64,000 nucleotides of DNA from Pseudomonas sp. NC02 (GTDB lineage: Bacteria > Pseudomonadota > Gammaproteobacteria > Pseudomonadales > Pseudomonadaceae): the NCBI RefSeq assembly GCF_002874965.1, contig NZ_CP025624.1:3658001-3722000 (forward strand), read 5' to 3'. Position numbers and translations under genes: made by a program. Below the pieces are notes generated by a model. It was not told the origin of the DNA. It was given only the letters and a program-made list of their open reading frames with translations, and did no database searches. Of the stretch, positions 23,293 to 31,602 are shown one piece after another. Each line of letters opens with the position of its first letter. Within the stretch, counting starts at the first letter, position 1.

Positions 23293-24093
23293 ATGACCGC
23301 CCACGCTACCGCCTTCCACGCCCTGCACCATGCTCAACTGTTTATCCTGCCCAACGTCGCCGATGCCGGCGGCGCGCGCCTGGTGGCGCAACTGGGCAGC
23401 CAGGCCGTCGCCACCAGCAGCGCGGCCGTTGCCTGGACCCACGGCTACAAGGACGGCAATCAGCTGCCGCTGCCGCTGCTGGTCAGCACCGTGCAATCCA
23501 TCGCCCGGGTGATTGACGTGCCGCTGAGCGTGGACATCGAGGCCGGTTATTCCGACGACCCGGAGCACGTGGGCCGGGTGATCAAGGCCGTAATCGACGC
23601 GGGCGCCATCGGCGTCAATATCGAGGACGGTGCCGGCACCCCTGAACTGCTGGCCCGCAAGATCGAAGTCGCCCGTCGTGTGGCGGACAGCTGTGGCGTG
23701 AAGCTGTTTATCAATGCCCGCAGCGACGTGTATTTGAAAGGATTGGCCCCGGAGCCACAGCGCCTTGAAGAACTCCTCAAGCGCGCCGCGTTGTACCAGG
23801 GCGCAGGCGCCGACGGGCTGTTTGCCGCCGGCATCCACCTGGAGCACGAAATCCAGCAGCTCTGCCAGGCGACCAACTTGCCGGTCAACGTGCTGGCCTG
23901 GGCCGGCCTGCCCGCGCCCGAGACGCTGCAAGCCTTGGGCGTACGCCGCCTCACGGCCGGCTCGAGCATCGCCGAATTCCTGTATGGCGCCATGCACAGC
24001 CTGGCCGAAGGCTTCCTGCGTACCGGGCAACTGGATACGCACGCGCTCAAGGCGTTCACCTATGGCGACATGAATGGCCGCATGGCGCCATAA
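23293..24093 (+). CDS. Isocitrate lyase/PEP mutase superfamily enzyme
   Basis: A 266-residue TIM-barrel enzyme of the PEP mutase/2-methylisocitrate lyase superfamily. Landmarks are LPNVADAGGARLVAQLGSQA, the metal-binding VDIEAGYSDDPEHV, and GVNIEDGAG. KLFINARSDVYL follows the pattern of the family's active-site strand. The canonical KKCGH catalytic loop of lyases is not present, so the reaction (carboxyphosphonate, oxaloacetate or other 2-oxo acid chemistry) cannot be assigned. It is a monocistronic gene upstream of aroA. Confidence 0.82.
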   Translation: MTAHATAFHALHHAQLFILPNVADAGGARLVAQLGSQAVATSSAAVAWTHGYKDGNQLPLPLLVSTVQSIARVIDVPLSVDIEAGYSDDPEHVGRVIKAVIDAGAIGVNIEDGAGTPELLARKIEVARRVADSCGVKLFINARSDVYLKGLAPEPQRLEELLKRAALYQGAGADGLFAAGIHLEHEIQQLCQATNLPVNVLAWAGLPAPETLQALGVRRLTAGSSIAEFLYGAMHSLAEGFLRTGQLDTHALKAFTYGDMNGRMAP

Positions 24094-24193
24094 CCCGCGA
24101 CTCTGAACGATCCCCGCTCGACAACGGTAGCGTGTTTGGCCGATTATTCGTGTCCGCCAAACGCCACCCGCCTTGAAGCAGGAGCCTTGTACC

Positions 24194-25450
24194 TTGAGTT
24201 CGCAGAAAACCGTGACCGTTACACCGCCCAACTTTCCATTGAACGGCAAGGTAGCGCCCCCCGGCTCCAAATCCATTACCAACCGTGCCTTGCTGCTGGC
24301 GGCCCTGGCCAAGGGCACCAGTCGCTTGAGCGGCGCGCTGAAAAGCGATGACACTCGTCACATGTCGGTGGCCCTGCGGCAGATGGGCGTGGTGATCGAT
24401 GAACCGGACGACACCACGTTCGTCGTCACCAGCCTGGGCAAGCTGCAATTGCCGGCGCAGCCGTTGTTTCTCGGCAACGCCGGCACCGCGATGCGCTTTC
24501 TCACCGCTGCCGTGGCCACTGTACAAGGCACCGTGGTGCTGGATGGCGACGCCTACATGCGAAAGCGTCCGATCGGCCCGCTGCTCGCGACCCTCGGCCA
24601 GAATGGCATCCAGGTCGACAGCCCTACCGGTTGCCCACCCGTGACCGTCCATGGCACTGGCCGCGTGCAAGCCAAGCGTTTCGAGATCGACGGCGGCCTG
24701 TCGAGCCAGTACGTGTCGGCGCTGCTGATGCTGGCGGCGTGCGGCGAAGCGCCGATTGAAGTAGCGCTGACCGGCAAGGACATTGGCGCCCGTGGCTATG
24801 TCGACCTGACCCTGGACTGCATGCGCGCCTTCGGTGCCCAGGTGGACATCGTCGATGAAAGCACCTGGCGCGTGGCCCCGACCGGCTACACCGCCCACGA
24901 CTACCTGATCGAGCCTGACGCTTCCGCCGCCACCTATTTGTGGGCCGCTGAAGTGCTGACCGGTGGCCGCATCGACCTTGGTGTCGCCCCGCAGGATTTC
25001 ACCCAGCCCGATGCCAAGGCCCAGGCAGTGATCGCGCAGTTCCCGCAGATGCCGCCGGTGGTCATTGGCTCGCAGATGCAGGATGCCATTCCAACCCTCG
25101 CCGTACTGGCCGCGTTCAACAACACGCCGGTACGCTTCACCGAACTGGCCAACCTGCGGGTCAAGGAATGTGACCGGGTGCAGGCCCTGCATGACGGCCT
25201 GAATGAAATCCGTCCGGGTCTGGCGACCATTGAAGGTGATGATTTGCTGGTGGCCAGCGATCCGGCCCTGGCGGGCACCACGTGCAACGCGCTGATCGAC
25301 ACCCACGCCGACCACCGCATCGCGATGTGCTTTGCCTTGGCGGGCTTGAAGGTCTCGGGGATCAGGATTCAGGACCCGGACTGCGTCGGTAAGACCTATC
25401 CTGAGTACTGGAAAGAGCTGGAAAGCCTTGGGGTCCATCTGACCTGGTAA
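24194..25450 (+). CDS. aroA: EPSP synthase (3-phosphoshikimate 1-carboxyvinyltransferase), stand-alone
   Basis: A 418-residue enzyme of the shikimate pathway joining shikimate 3-phosphate and PEP. Key segments are PPGSKSITNRALLLAAL (substrate Lys/Ser/Arg), LGNAGTAMRFLTAA, LRVKECDRVQAL (catalytic Glu) and HADHRIAMCFALAGL. The residue after AMR is Phe, where E. coli has Pro101; changes at that position affect glyphosate sensitivity in known enzymes. In Pseudomonas the housekeeping AroA is usually fused to prephenate dehydrogenase, so this free-standing form is probably an additional copy. The TTG start at 24194 lies nine bases after AGGAG; an earlier TTG at 24173 is less likely. Confidence 0.9.
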   Translation: MSSQKTVTVTPPNFPLNGKVAPPGSKSITNRALLLAALAKGTSRLSGALKSDDTRHMSVALRQMGVVIDEPDDTTFVVTSLGKLQLPAQPLFLGNAGTAMRFLTAAVATVQGTVVLDGDAYMRKRPIGPLLATLGQNGIQVDSPTGCPPVTVHGTGRVQAKRFEIDGGLSSQYVSALLMLAACGEAPIEVALTGKDIGARGYVDLTLDCMRAFGAQVDIVDESTWRVAPTGYTAHDYLIEPDASAATYLWAAEVLTGGRIDLGVAPQDFTQPDAKAQAVIAQFPQMPPVVIGSQMQDAIPTLAVLAAFNNTPVRFTELANLRVKECDRVQALHDGLNEIRPGLATIEGDDLLVASDPALAGTTCNALIDTHADHRIAMCFALAGLKVSGIRIQDPDCVGKTYPEYWKELESLGVHLTW

Positions 25451-25482
25451 GCCGCCGGCGCCGGTAACGGGAGGGAGACTGC

Positions 25483-25872
25483 ATGACGATTCGCCAACCC
25501 TGCCCACCCGGCGTCTGCGACTGCAATCGTGAGCAACTGCTCGACCTTCTCGGCGCCGATGCACGCATCCTGCACCTAACGCGCCAGGAAGAAAAACGCC
25601 TGCTCGAACGCCTCGAAAACCTGCAAAGCCTGCCCGACCTTGAGCGCATGCAACAGCTGATGTACCAGCAACTGGGCATTCGCGTGCATATCGCGCCGGG
25701 CCATACGGAAGTGAAGACGATGCGCGGGATTCAGATCGCTATCGATGACTTGCCGGGGTTGTGTCGCAAGACCCGGCAGTCGATTCCGGCAGCGATTCGC
25801 AAGGGAATGGAGAAACGGCCGGAGATTGCGTATCGGTTGCTGGATGCTCATGACTTGTTTCGCGAGGGTTGA
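25483..25872 (+). CDS. Hypothetical protein downstream of aroA
   Basis: A 129-residue protein, largely helical. It starts with a cysteine-containing segment (CPPGVCDCNREQLLDLLG), then a charged helix LTRQEEKRLLERLENLQSL, and a basic C-terminal region DLPGLCRKTRQSIPAAIRKG. GGGAGG lies nine bases before the ATG. It starts 32 bases after aroA and is likely co-transcribed. I do not recognise the family; the CxC and CxxxC clusters could bind metal. Its last 134 bases overlap an opposite-strand membrane-protein gene. Confidence 0.6.
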   Translation: MTIRQPCPPGVCDCNREQLLDLLGADARILHLTRQEEKRLLERLENLQSLPDLERMQQLMYQQLGIRVHIAPGHTEVKTMRGIQIAIDDLPGLCRKTRQSIPAAIRKGMEKRPEIAYRLLDAHDLFREG

Positions 25873-26401
25873 GGGCCGCCTTCCATTTGCGGCGATTTTC
25901 TCGCTTGAGTCTGCGGGCCTGTTGGTATTCGAGGCGAGCCTGGGCCATCTCCTGAGTACGCGGGGGCCGAAGGCCGGCTTTGTAGCGCTTGCGTTCGTGA
26001 CGAAGCAGGACGAGTTCTGCGCGCATTTGGCGGTGGCGGTGGGTATTGAGCAGGTAGAGGCTTAGCAGCGGGAACAGCAGCCCCGTTGTGTAGATAAAAG
26101 GATGGGGCTGATAGCTGTAGGTGAACAGCACAATGAAAAAGCTCATCACACAACTGCCTGCCAGTATCCAGACGCCCCAGTCACGACCTCGGAGGATAAG
26201 AAAGTTGCCCGCTGACAAGATAATGGAAGCGATACCCACATCCAGCCCCGTGTAACTACGATAAGCAGGCACGCCTCGCATGTAGGTACTACCCATCGAC
26301 GACCCCGCTACCGCAAGAGCAAAAAGCGCAAACATAAAAGCACAGACTAAAACCGGAAAATAGTGAGCCATAAAAGCTCTAGGGGAATTTCTCAGTTCCA
26401 T
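25739..26401 (-). CDS. Hypothetical membrane protein with long charged tail
   Basis: A 220-residue protein: four hydrophobic helices in residues about 12-120 (MAHYFPVLVCAFMFALFALA, GIASIILSAGNFLIL, WGVWILAGSCVMSFFIVLF, IYTTGLLFPLLSLYLL), then a strongly basic helical segment (ELVLLRHERKRYK and RRLKRENRRKWKAAL) and a low-complexity tail. The tail from about residue 177 is antisense to the end of the neighbouring gene, so either the overlap is real or an original stop was lost. The ATG overlaps the stop of the small glycine-rich gene (TAATG), so the two are co-translated. The family is unknown; an immunity-like role is speculative. Confidence 0.6.
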   Translation of the reverse strand: MELRNSPRAFMAHYFPVLVCAFMFALFALAVAGSSMGSTYMRGVPAYRSYTGLDVGIASIILSAGNFLILRGRDWGVWILAGSCVMSFFIVLFTYSYQPHPFIYTTGLLFPLLSLYLLNTHRHRQMRAELVLLRHERKRYKAGLRPPRTQEMAQARLEYQQARRLKRENRRKWKAALNPRETSHEHPATDTQSPAVSPFPCESLPESTAGSCDTTPASHR

Positions 26402-26619
26402 TATTCAAACTCTTCGTATAGGCCGATGGCCAGTGTCCGGATATTCCCGGAGACGCCGCTGCCTATGACACTCATGGTTGCACCCACTCCTGCCCCCGCA
26501 ATCGCCGGGTCAGCATCGATCGCGGCAAACAACCGGCCGAGGTCGATACTGCCTTCGATCCGTTTGCGGGTGGTGCGATAGGCAGCTGGAAAACCGTCCT
26601 TCAAGACGCTGGAAGTCAT
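26401..26619 (-). CDS. Small glycine-rich protein, unknown function
   Basis: A 72-residue protein. The N-terminal half is polar (MTSSVLKDGFPAAYRTTRKR); the C-terminal half has a Gly/Ala-rich hydrophobic segment AIAGAGVGATMSVIGSGVSG with several GxxxG pairs, reminiscent of helix-packing peptides such as two-peptide bacteriocins. AGGAG lies seven bases before the ATG. The gene is coupled to the downstream membrane-protein gene through TAATG. No double-glycine leader or transport gene is visible, so the bacteriocin idea is weak. Confidence 0.55.
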   Translation of the reverse strand: MTSSVLKDGFPAAYRTTRKRIEGSIDLGRLFAAIDADPAIAGAGVGATMSVIGSGVSGNIRTLAIGLYEEFE

Positions 26620-26677
26620 TCCTTTACTCCTGGATTCCACGAGAACGCAAAGAGTAAGACTGAGCCGCCTGAAAGGT

Positions 26678-26708
26678 TGTCAGAAAGGTCCTCCTTTCCA
26701 GACTGACA
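26678..26708. repeat. Imperfect inverted repeat upstream of the glycine-rich gene
   Basis: TGTCAGAAAGG-TCCT-CCTTTCCAGACTGACA can fold as an inner 6-base-pair stem (GAAAGG/CCTTTC) with an outer TGTCAG/CTGACA stem and a bulge. It lies about 60-90 bases before the ATG at 26619 and may be an operator or a leader hairpin. Confidence 0.45.
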
Positions 26709-26772
26709 TTTCCCGATCACCTCTCCATAACTTGTGGGCAATCATTCCAATTGGAAAAGTACGCCCGTGCTA

Positions 26773-27147
26773 CTAATTCCCTCTTCCCCCCGCAAACGAC
26801 CACTCATCCGCCGCCGTCGTCGTAATCACTACCATCACATCCTCAGGGCTCAGCCCAATCGCAGCCTCCAGCCGCTCCACCAACACCTGGTAAAACCGCC
26901 GTTTGGTCTCGGTATCACGAGGTTTACCGCCCGTGATCGCGATAAGTACATAGTCGTGGCTGCGCGGGCCGCCCAAATAGTTGGGGTCGATGATCATCTC
27001 GCCAATTTCGTGCTGGTGGATCACGTGGAAGCGATCCGCGTCAGGAATCTTGAAGCTCTCAACCAGGGCGTCATGCAATCCCTGTGAAAGCGCTTGCAGA
27101 TATTCAGGGGATTTCCCGCGATGCAGGGAGATTCGGGCGTAAGGCAT
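26773..27147 (-). CDS. Tautomerase family protein (4-oxalocrotonate tautomerase/MSAD-like)
   Basis: A 124-residue tautomerase-superfamily protein. Pro1, the catalytic base after Met removal, is present (MPYARISLHRGKSPEYLQAL). The length, about twice that of 4-OT, and FHVIHQHEIGEMIIDPNYLG match the malonate-semialdehyde-decarboxylase-like subgroup. The substrate is unknown. It starts five bases after the end of a carboxymuconolactone decarboxylase-like gene, so the two form an operon for some aromatic or reactive-carbonyl compound (inference). Confidence 0.85.
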   Translation of the reverse strand: MPYARISLHRGKSPEYLQALSQGLHDALVESFKIPDADRFHVIHQHEIGEMIIDPNYLGGPRSHDYVLIAITGGKPRDTETKRRFYQVLVERLEAAIGLSPEDVMVVITTTAADEWSFAGGRGN

Positions 27148-27152
27148 GGTGG

Positions 27153-27431
27153 TTACTCCGCAGGATGGATGGCTGCCAACAGGTTCAGCGCCGACGCCGC
27201 TGTCGGCCAGCCGGAGTAAAACGCCAGGTGAGTGATGACTTCACCCAGTTCCTCGACGCTCAAGCCATTGCCAACCGCCCGCTGCAAGTGAAACGGTAGT
27301 TGCTCCAGACGGTACATCGCCACCAGTGCCGCCACGGTGATCAGGCTGCGCTCCCTGGGCGACAGGCCCTCGCGCTCCCAGATATCGGCGAACAGCACGT
27401 CGCGGGTCAGCTCGGTAAATTTGTTGCTCAT
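27153..27431 (-). CDS. Carboxymuconolactone decarboxylase-family protein
   Basis: A 92-residue protein of the CMD/AhpD-like fold: ERSLITVAALVAMYRLEQLPFHLQRAV, with the conserved His, then GLSVEELGEVITHLAFYSGWP. The CxxC of peroxidase-active AhpD is absent, which favours a decarboxylase-like or structural role. The start at 27431 (MSNKFTEL) has GGAG eight bases upstream. It is divergent from a LysR regulator that probably controls it and the tautomerase. Confidence 0.85.
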   Translation of the reverse strand: MSNKFTELTRDVLFADIWEREGLSPRERSLITVAALVAMYRLEQLPFHLQRAVGNGLSVEELGEVITHLAFYSGWPTAASALNLLAAIHPAE

Positions 27432-27526
27432 GGACGCTCGCTCCGACAATTCAGTTGACGGGCAAAAACTAGCAAGCCAGGATCATTCCGAATATCAGAT
27501 TTAATAGCATCCACCATCCCGTTTTA

Positions 27527-28396
27527 ATGGACCATTCAATGCGCCGCCCCACCTTCGACCTTGATGTACTGCGCACCTTCGTCACCGGCGTCGAGCTGAA
27601 CAGTTTTGCCAAGGCGGCGGATCGCCTGGGCCGTTCGACTTCAGCCGTCAGCGCGCAATTAAAGAAACTCGAAGAACAGGTCGGCACGCCGGTGCTGAGC
27701 AAATCCGGGCGCGGGCTGGTGCTGACGCCGGTGGGTGAAGCGCTGCTCGGCCACGCCAGGCGGTTGCTGGACCTCAATGACACTGTCTTCAGCAGCCTTA
27801 ACGAAACCCAAACCGCAGGCACTTTGCGCCTCGGTTTGCAGGAGGATTTCGGCGAGCATGTGCTCAGTGACATCCTGCGGCGCTTCGCCAGGCTTTATCC
27901 GATGATCAGCCTTGAAGTGCGGATAGGCCGCAATGCCGAGCTGTTGACCCTGATCGACAGCGCGAGCCTGGACCTGGCGCTGACCTGGGAAACCGGTCAG
28001 ACATCGTCCTGCCGCACCCGCCTGGGGCAAACACCCATGCACTGGATCGGGCCCCGGGACAAACCCCAACTACCGCGCTCCGAGGACGCGCCGCTGCCGC
28101 TGGTGATGTTCGAGGCACCCTGCGTATTGCGCAGCGCCGCCACCGAAGCCCTGGACCGCGCCGGCATTGCCTGGCGCATTGCCTTGACCAGCCCCAGCGT
28201 GGGTGGGATCTGGGCGGCGGTCGATGCCGGGTTGGGTGTGACCTTGCGCACCCGTATCGGTTTGCCTGCGCACCTGCGTGTACTCGACGGTCTGCCGCCG
28301 GTGCCGTCCCTTGGCTATGAATTGCATTGCAGCCATCCAGCGCCAGGCGCTGCGGCCGAACAGCTGGCAGCGCTCATACAGAGCAGCCTGGTTTAG
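27527..28396 (+). CDS. LysR-family transcriptional regulator
   Basis: A 289-residue LysR regulator. The winged helix-turn-helix is in FAKAADRLGRSTSAVSAQLKKLEE (residues 27-50), followed by the substrate-binding domain starting near GTLRLGLQEDFGEHVL. It is divergent from the CMD/tautomerase operon and is its likely regulator. The ATG at 27539 (MRRPTFDLDVLR) is an equally good start; no strong ribosome-binding site separates the two. The stop overlaps the convergent oxidoreductase stop by four bases. Confidence 0.88.
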   Translation: MDHSMRRPTFDLDVLRTFVTGVELNSFAKAADRLGRSTSAVSAQLKKLEEQVGTPVLSKSGRGLVLTPVGEALLGHARRLLDLNDTVFSSLNETQTAGTLRLGLQEDFGEHVLSDILRRFARLYPMISLEVRIGRNAELLTLIDSASLDLALTWETGQTSSCRTRLGQTPMHWIGPRDKPQLPRSEDAPLPLVMFEAPCVLRSAATEALDRAGIAWRIALTSPSVGGIWAAVDAGLGVTLRTRIGLPAHLRVLDGLPPVPSLGYELHCSHPAPGAAAEQLAALIQSSLV

Positions 28397-28998
28397 GCGG
28401 TTTCGCAGGGTTGCAGGGTGACGAACAGTTGTCGCCCCAACTTCGCCGCCGTCTCCAGATGCTGTTCGGCAGCGCCGCTTTCCGAGTCCAGCAGCAGCTC
28501 GGATGTCAGCACTTTCGCACCGCAGTAATCAAAGATCCCATGGTCGATTTGCGTGCGCATGGCGTCGGCATAGCCGTGGCGTTCAAACACCCCTTCGTCC
28601 GCCCCGCCAACGCCCAGTAAGTGCACCTGCAAGTGGCCGAGTTTTTTCACCACCTTCGTCTCAAGGCTGTAGTCGATCGCCCAACCGTTGACGAATACCC
28701 GGTCGATCCAGCCCTTGAGCAAGGCCGGCATCGACCACCAGAAGATCGGGTACACCAGCACCAAGGCGTCGGCGCGGTCGAGTCGGGCCTGTTCGGCCAG
28801 TACGTCGGCCGGCGGCGTGGCGCGGGTGCGGTGCACTTTATGGTCGGCGGCGTTGTAGCGTGGGTCGAAACCTTCGGCGGCGAGGTCGGCGATCTCGAAG
28901 GTGTGCCCTGCGGCTGTGATGCCGGCAGCCGCCTGTTTGGCGAGGCTGTGGGTGAGGGATTGTGGGTCGTGATGGGCAACGACGATCAGCGCGTGCAT
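28393..28998 (-). CDS. NAD(P)H-dependent FMN oxidoreductase (flavodoxin-like fold)
   Basis: A 201-residue quinone reductase-type flavoprotein (MdaB/KefF/NQO group): MHALIVVAHHDPQSLTHSLA is the FMN phosphate-binding loop, and LVLVYPIFWWSMPALLKGWIDRVF is the family hallmark. It reduces quinones or electrophiles. It is divergent from a TetR regulator with a palindromic operator between them, so induction by a quinone-like ligand is plausible (inference). Confidence 0.9.
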   Translation of the reverse strand: MHALIVVAHHDPQSLTHSLAKQAAAGITAAGHTFEIADLAAEGFDPRYNAADHKVHRTRATPPADVLAEQARLDRADALVLVYPIFWWSMPALLKGWIDRVFVNGWAIDYSLETKVVKKLGHLQVHLLGVGGADEGVFERHGYADAMRTQIDHGIFDYCGAKVLTSELLLDSESGAAEQHLETAAKLGRQLFVTLQPCETA

Positions 28999-29057
28999 GG
29001 CAATGACTCCTTCGGGGGGTGGCGATGAGCAGGCAAATTGAGTAGGCTTGAGCTAAG

Positions 29058-29083
29058 TTACCGTTGGTAAGTTACTTTTGGTA
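29058..29083. promoter_or_regulatory. Putative TetR operator
   Basis: TTACC-GTT-GGTAA is a perfect palindrome (29058-29070) and is followed by TTACTTTTGGTA, a second imperfect copy. AAGTTAC is also directly repeated at 29055 and 29069. The sites lie between the divergent oxidoreductase and TetR genes, the usual place for a TetR operator controlling both. Confidence 0.6.
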
Positions 29084-29090
29084 TATAAGC

Positions 29091-29693
29091 ATGTCAAGCG
29101 ATCAATCCCCTGCCCCTCGCCGTCGCCTGTCCCGGGATGACCGGTTGCGCCAGTTGCTCGACGTGGCCTGGCAACTGGTGCGCGAAGAAGGCACCGACGC
29201 GCTGACCCTCGGGCATCTGGCCGAGTTGGCCGGCGTTACAAAGCCGGTGGTGTATGATCATTTCGGCGATCGCGCGGGGCTGCTGGCCGCGCTGTATGAA
29301 GATTTCGACGCGCGGCAGAACCAGGTATTTGCCGCTGCAATCGAGGCCAGCGAACCCACCCTGGATGATCGCGCCCGGGTGATTGCCTCGTGTTATGTCG
29401 ACTGTGTGTTGTTGCAGGGGCGGGAAATTCCGGGAGTGATTGCGGCCCTGGCCGGCAGCCCGGAACTGGAAACCATCAAGCGCGAGTACGACGTGATTTT
29501 CCTCGGCAAGTGTCGCGACGCCCTCGCCCCCTTTGCCGTGGACGGTGTGATTGGCCAGCCCGGTTTACGCGCAATGCTGGGCGCAGCGGACGCCTTGTCC
29601 CATGCTGCGGCCAGCGGGGAGATCAGCCCGCTGGAGGCGCAAGAGGAGCTGTTTGCGAGCATCAAGTCGATGGTGAGTCGAGTAGCGCGTTAG
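29091..29693 (+). CDS. TetR-family transcriptional regulator
   Basis: A 200-residue TetR regulator with helix-turn-helix LTLGHLAELAGVTKPVVYDHFGDRAG near residues 35-60 and a diverse ligand-binding C-terminus. It is divergent from the NAD(P)H oxidoreductase gene. The ATG at 29091 follows operator-like DNA and has little ribosome-binding site, which would suit low-level expression. The stop overlaps the convergent GNAT stop by four bases. Confidence 0.88.
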   Translation: MSSDQSPAPRRRLSRDDRLRQLLDVAWQLVREEGTDALTLGHLAELAGVTKPVVYDHFGDRAGLLAALYEDFDARQNQVFAAAIEASEPTLDDRARVIASCYVDCVLLQGREIPGVIAALAGSPELETIKREYDVIFLGKCRDALAPFAVDGVIGQPGLRAMLGAADALSHAAASGEISPLEAQEELFASIKSMVSRVAR

Positions 29694-30364
29694 CCCAGCC
29701 TTGCGTGCACGAACATCCGAGCCTTGTGGGTCATCTGGTCGAAGTGACGATCACGCTGTTTTTCGGCATCGACCATCGCCCGCTTGCCGTGCTTTTGCAG
29801 GAGGTAGGTGTGGATCTGCCGCACCTCCAGCGAGCTGTAGATCGACGCCACATCCAGCAACCCCATCAAGCCGTCAGTGCTGTAGTCGCGGGTGTTCATC
29901 AACACCTGGGTACCGCGCACACCGCGCAGTTGAAAGCCCATGGACTCGAACGCCGGGACCTTCTCCACTGCGCAGGTCAGTTCGGCATGGGGGTAGCGGG
30001 CCAGGATGTCCTGCATCATCGCCCGCGCCACGCCTTTGCGCCGATGGCTGGCGTGCACCGCCATGTAAGCCACGCCGCACGCCTCGGGATCGTCCTTCAC
30101 CGGCAGGTACAGCAGGAAGCCGATCACCTGCTCCTGCGCGTCCAGCGCGACGATCAATTCCACCGCAATGCCCTTGGACCCGCCCAGCGCTTCCAGGTAC
30201 AGGTGCACCTCGTACCCGATGGCGTACTGGTAGACGTTGTACAGCAGATTGCTTGGCGGGATGGCGACCATGCTGATGTCCGTCAGGTAGTCGACCACCA
30301 TCTGCAGGATCTGCGCGTTGATCGGCTCGGGGCATGGGGTTTCGTAATGGGTAAGGCTGAACAT
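29690..30364 (-). CDS. GNAT-family N-acetyltransferase
   Basis: A 224-residue acetyltransferase. The acetyl-CoA motif ASHRRKGVARAMMQDILARY is clear, and the C-terminal strand FESMGFQLRGVRGTQVLM follows. The N-terminal and C-terminal extensions are longer than a minimal GNAT. The acceptor is unknown. It is a single gene convergent with TetR, with a REPIN upstream. Confidence 0.82.
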   Translation of the reverse strand: MFSLTHYETPCPEPINAQILQMVVDYLTDISMVAIPPSNLLYNVYQYAIGYEVHLYLEALGGSKGIAVELIVALDAQEQVIGFLLYLPVKDDPEACGVAYMAVHASHRRKGVARAMMQDILARYPHAELTCAVEKVPAFESMGFQLRGVRGTQVLMNTRDYSTDGLMGLLDVASIYSSLEVRQIHTYLLQKHGKRAMVDAEKQRDRHFDQMTHKARMFVHARLG

Positions 30365-30442
30365 TTGAATTCCTGGTGTTTCATTTCAAGGCCCGGCGGA
30401 TTGTACCTGCTGAAGGGCCGCCGTGGACCCGCAAGCACCCCT

Positions 30443-30575
30443 TGTGGCGAGGGAGCTTGCTCCCGCTGGGCTGCGTAGCAGCCCCATTAAGCGCACCGCG
30501 TTCTTTTCGCGGGAAACAGGATGCAGGTTTTGGGGCTGCTTCGCAGCCCAGCGGGAGCAAGCTCCCTCGCCACAG
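30443..30575. repeat. REPIN, long inverted repeat
   Basis: Arms of about 42 bases beginning TGTGGCGAGGGAGCTTGCTC and continuing CCGCTGGGCTGCGTAGCAGC occur in inverted orientation around a 50-base centre. A similar arm occurs at 48542-48633. It separates the GNAT start from the end of a LysR gene. Confidence 0.85.
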
Positions 30576-30600
30576 GGGGAGCTGGATGTCCGGGCTCGGC

Positions 30601-31503
30601 TCATTGCGCACATACCTCCCGCAGGCAACCGCGCAGCCAGCGATGGGCCAGGTCGGCGTCCAGGCGCGGGTGCCAGAGCATCGAGACGGTGAAGTCCGGG
30701 AACACGAACGGCAGCGCAAAGCGGTAGAGGTCGCTGTGCAGGTTGGCGGTATGCCGCTCCGGCACGCTGGCGATCAGGTCGGTGCTGCGGGCCAGGGCCA
30801 GGGCGGTCGAGAAGCCGGCGACGATGGTCACCACGTCCCGGGTCAGCCCGAGCGCTTCAAGGGCTTGATGGATCTGGCCCTGATCACGGCCGCGCCGGGA
30901 CACGTAGATGTGCTGGCCTTCGGCGAAGCGCTGCGGCGTGACTTCGCCCTGGCTGAGCGGATGGCCCTTGCGCACCACGCCGATAAACCGGTCGCGGAAC
31001 AGCGCCTGGGTCAGCACCTCGGGGCTGGCGCTGCTGTCGACCACGCCGGTTTCCAGGTCGACACTGCCATCGCGCAGCGGCGTACTGCCTTTGTCCGGCT
31101 TGTGCACGAAGCGCAACCGCACGCCAGGCGCTTCCCGGGCGATCCGCGTCAACAGCGCCGGGCCGAAGTTTTCAACAAATCCGTCGCTGGTGCGCAAGGT
31201 GAAGGTGCGTACCAGTTGGCTCACATCCAGCGTCGCAGCGGGTCGCAACACCGCTTCGGCGTCCTGCACCAACTGGCTGACCTGTTCGCGCAACGCCAGA
31301 GCGCGCGGCGTGGGTACCAGGCCGCGGCCGGCACGGACCAATAACGGATCGCCGGTGGTTTCCCGCAGTCGCGCCAGCGCCCGGCTCATCGCCGACGGGC
31401 TCAGGCGCAAGCGTTGAGCGGCACGGGCGACGCTGCCTTCGGCGAGCAACACATCCAGGGTGACCAGCAGATTGAAATCAGGTGTCGACACGGCAAACCT
31501 CAT
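30601..31503 (-). CDS. LysR-family transcriptional regulator
   Basis: A 300-residue LysR regulator with helix-turn-helix VARAAQRLRLSPSAMSRALARLRE and a normal effector domain (TFTLRTSDGFVENFGPALL). The ATG at 31503 (MRFAVSTPDFNLLVTLDVLL) is preferred over an upstream in-frame ATG. It is divergent from an MFS exporter across about 100 bases and is its likely regulator. Confidence 0.88.
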   Translation of the reverse strand: MRFAVSTPDFNLLVTLDVLLAEGSVARAAQRLRLSPSAMSRALARLRETTGDPLLVRAGRGLVPTPRALALREQVSQLVQDAEAVLRPAATLDVSQLVRTFTLRTSDGFVENFGPALLTRIAREAPGVRLRFVHKPDKGSTPLRDGSVDLETGVVDSSASPEVLTQALFRDRFIGVVRKGHPLSQGEVTPQRFAEGQHIYVSRRGRDQGQIHQALEALGLTRDVVTIVAGFSTALALARSTDLIASVPERHTANLHSDLYRFALPFVFPDFTVSMLWHPRLDADLAHRWLRGCLREVCAQ

Positions 31504-31602
31504 AGGGCGTTTGGCGCACGTATAAAGTGCAAATGCTGCGCCTTCCGCCATGTTAGGTGACGGCGTAGATTTCTGACAGCGGTCAAACCCAGGAGCCTCT
31601 TG

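Noticed and set aside
24056..25564. 502-codon minus-strand frame over aroA
   Set aside because: It is antisense to a complete EPSP synthase and has no start signal or domain; typical GC-rich artefact.
26401..26619. Class II bacteriocin or microcin precursor
   Set aside because: GxxxG pairs are present, but there is no double-glycine leader, no ABC exporter and no maturation gene nearby, so it is annotated only as unknown.
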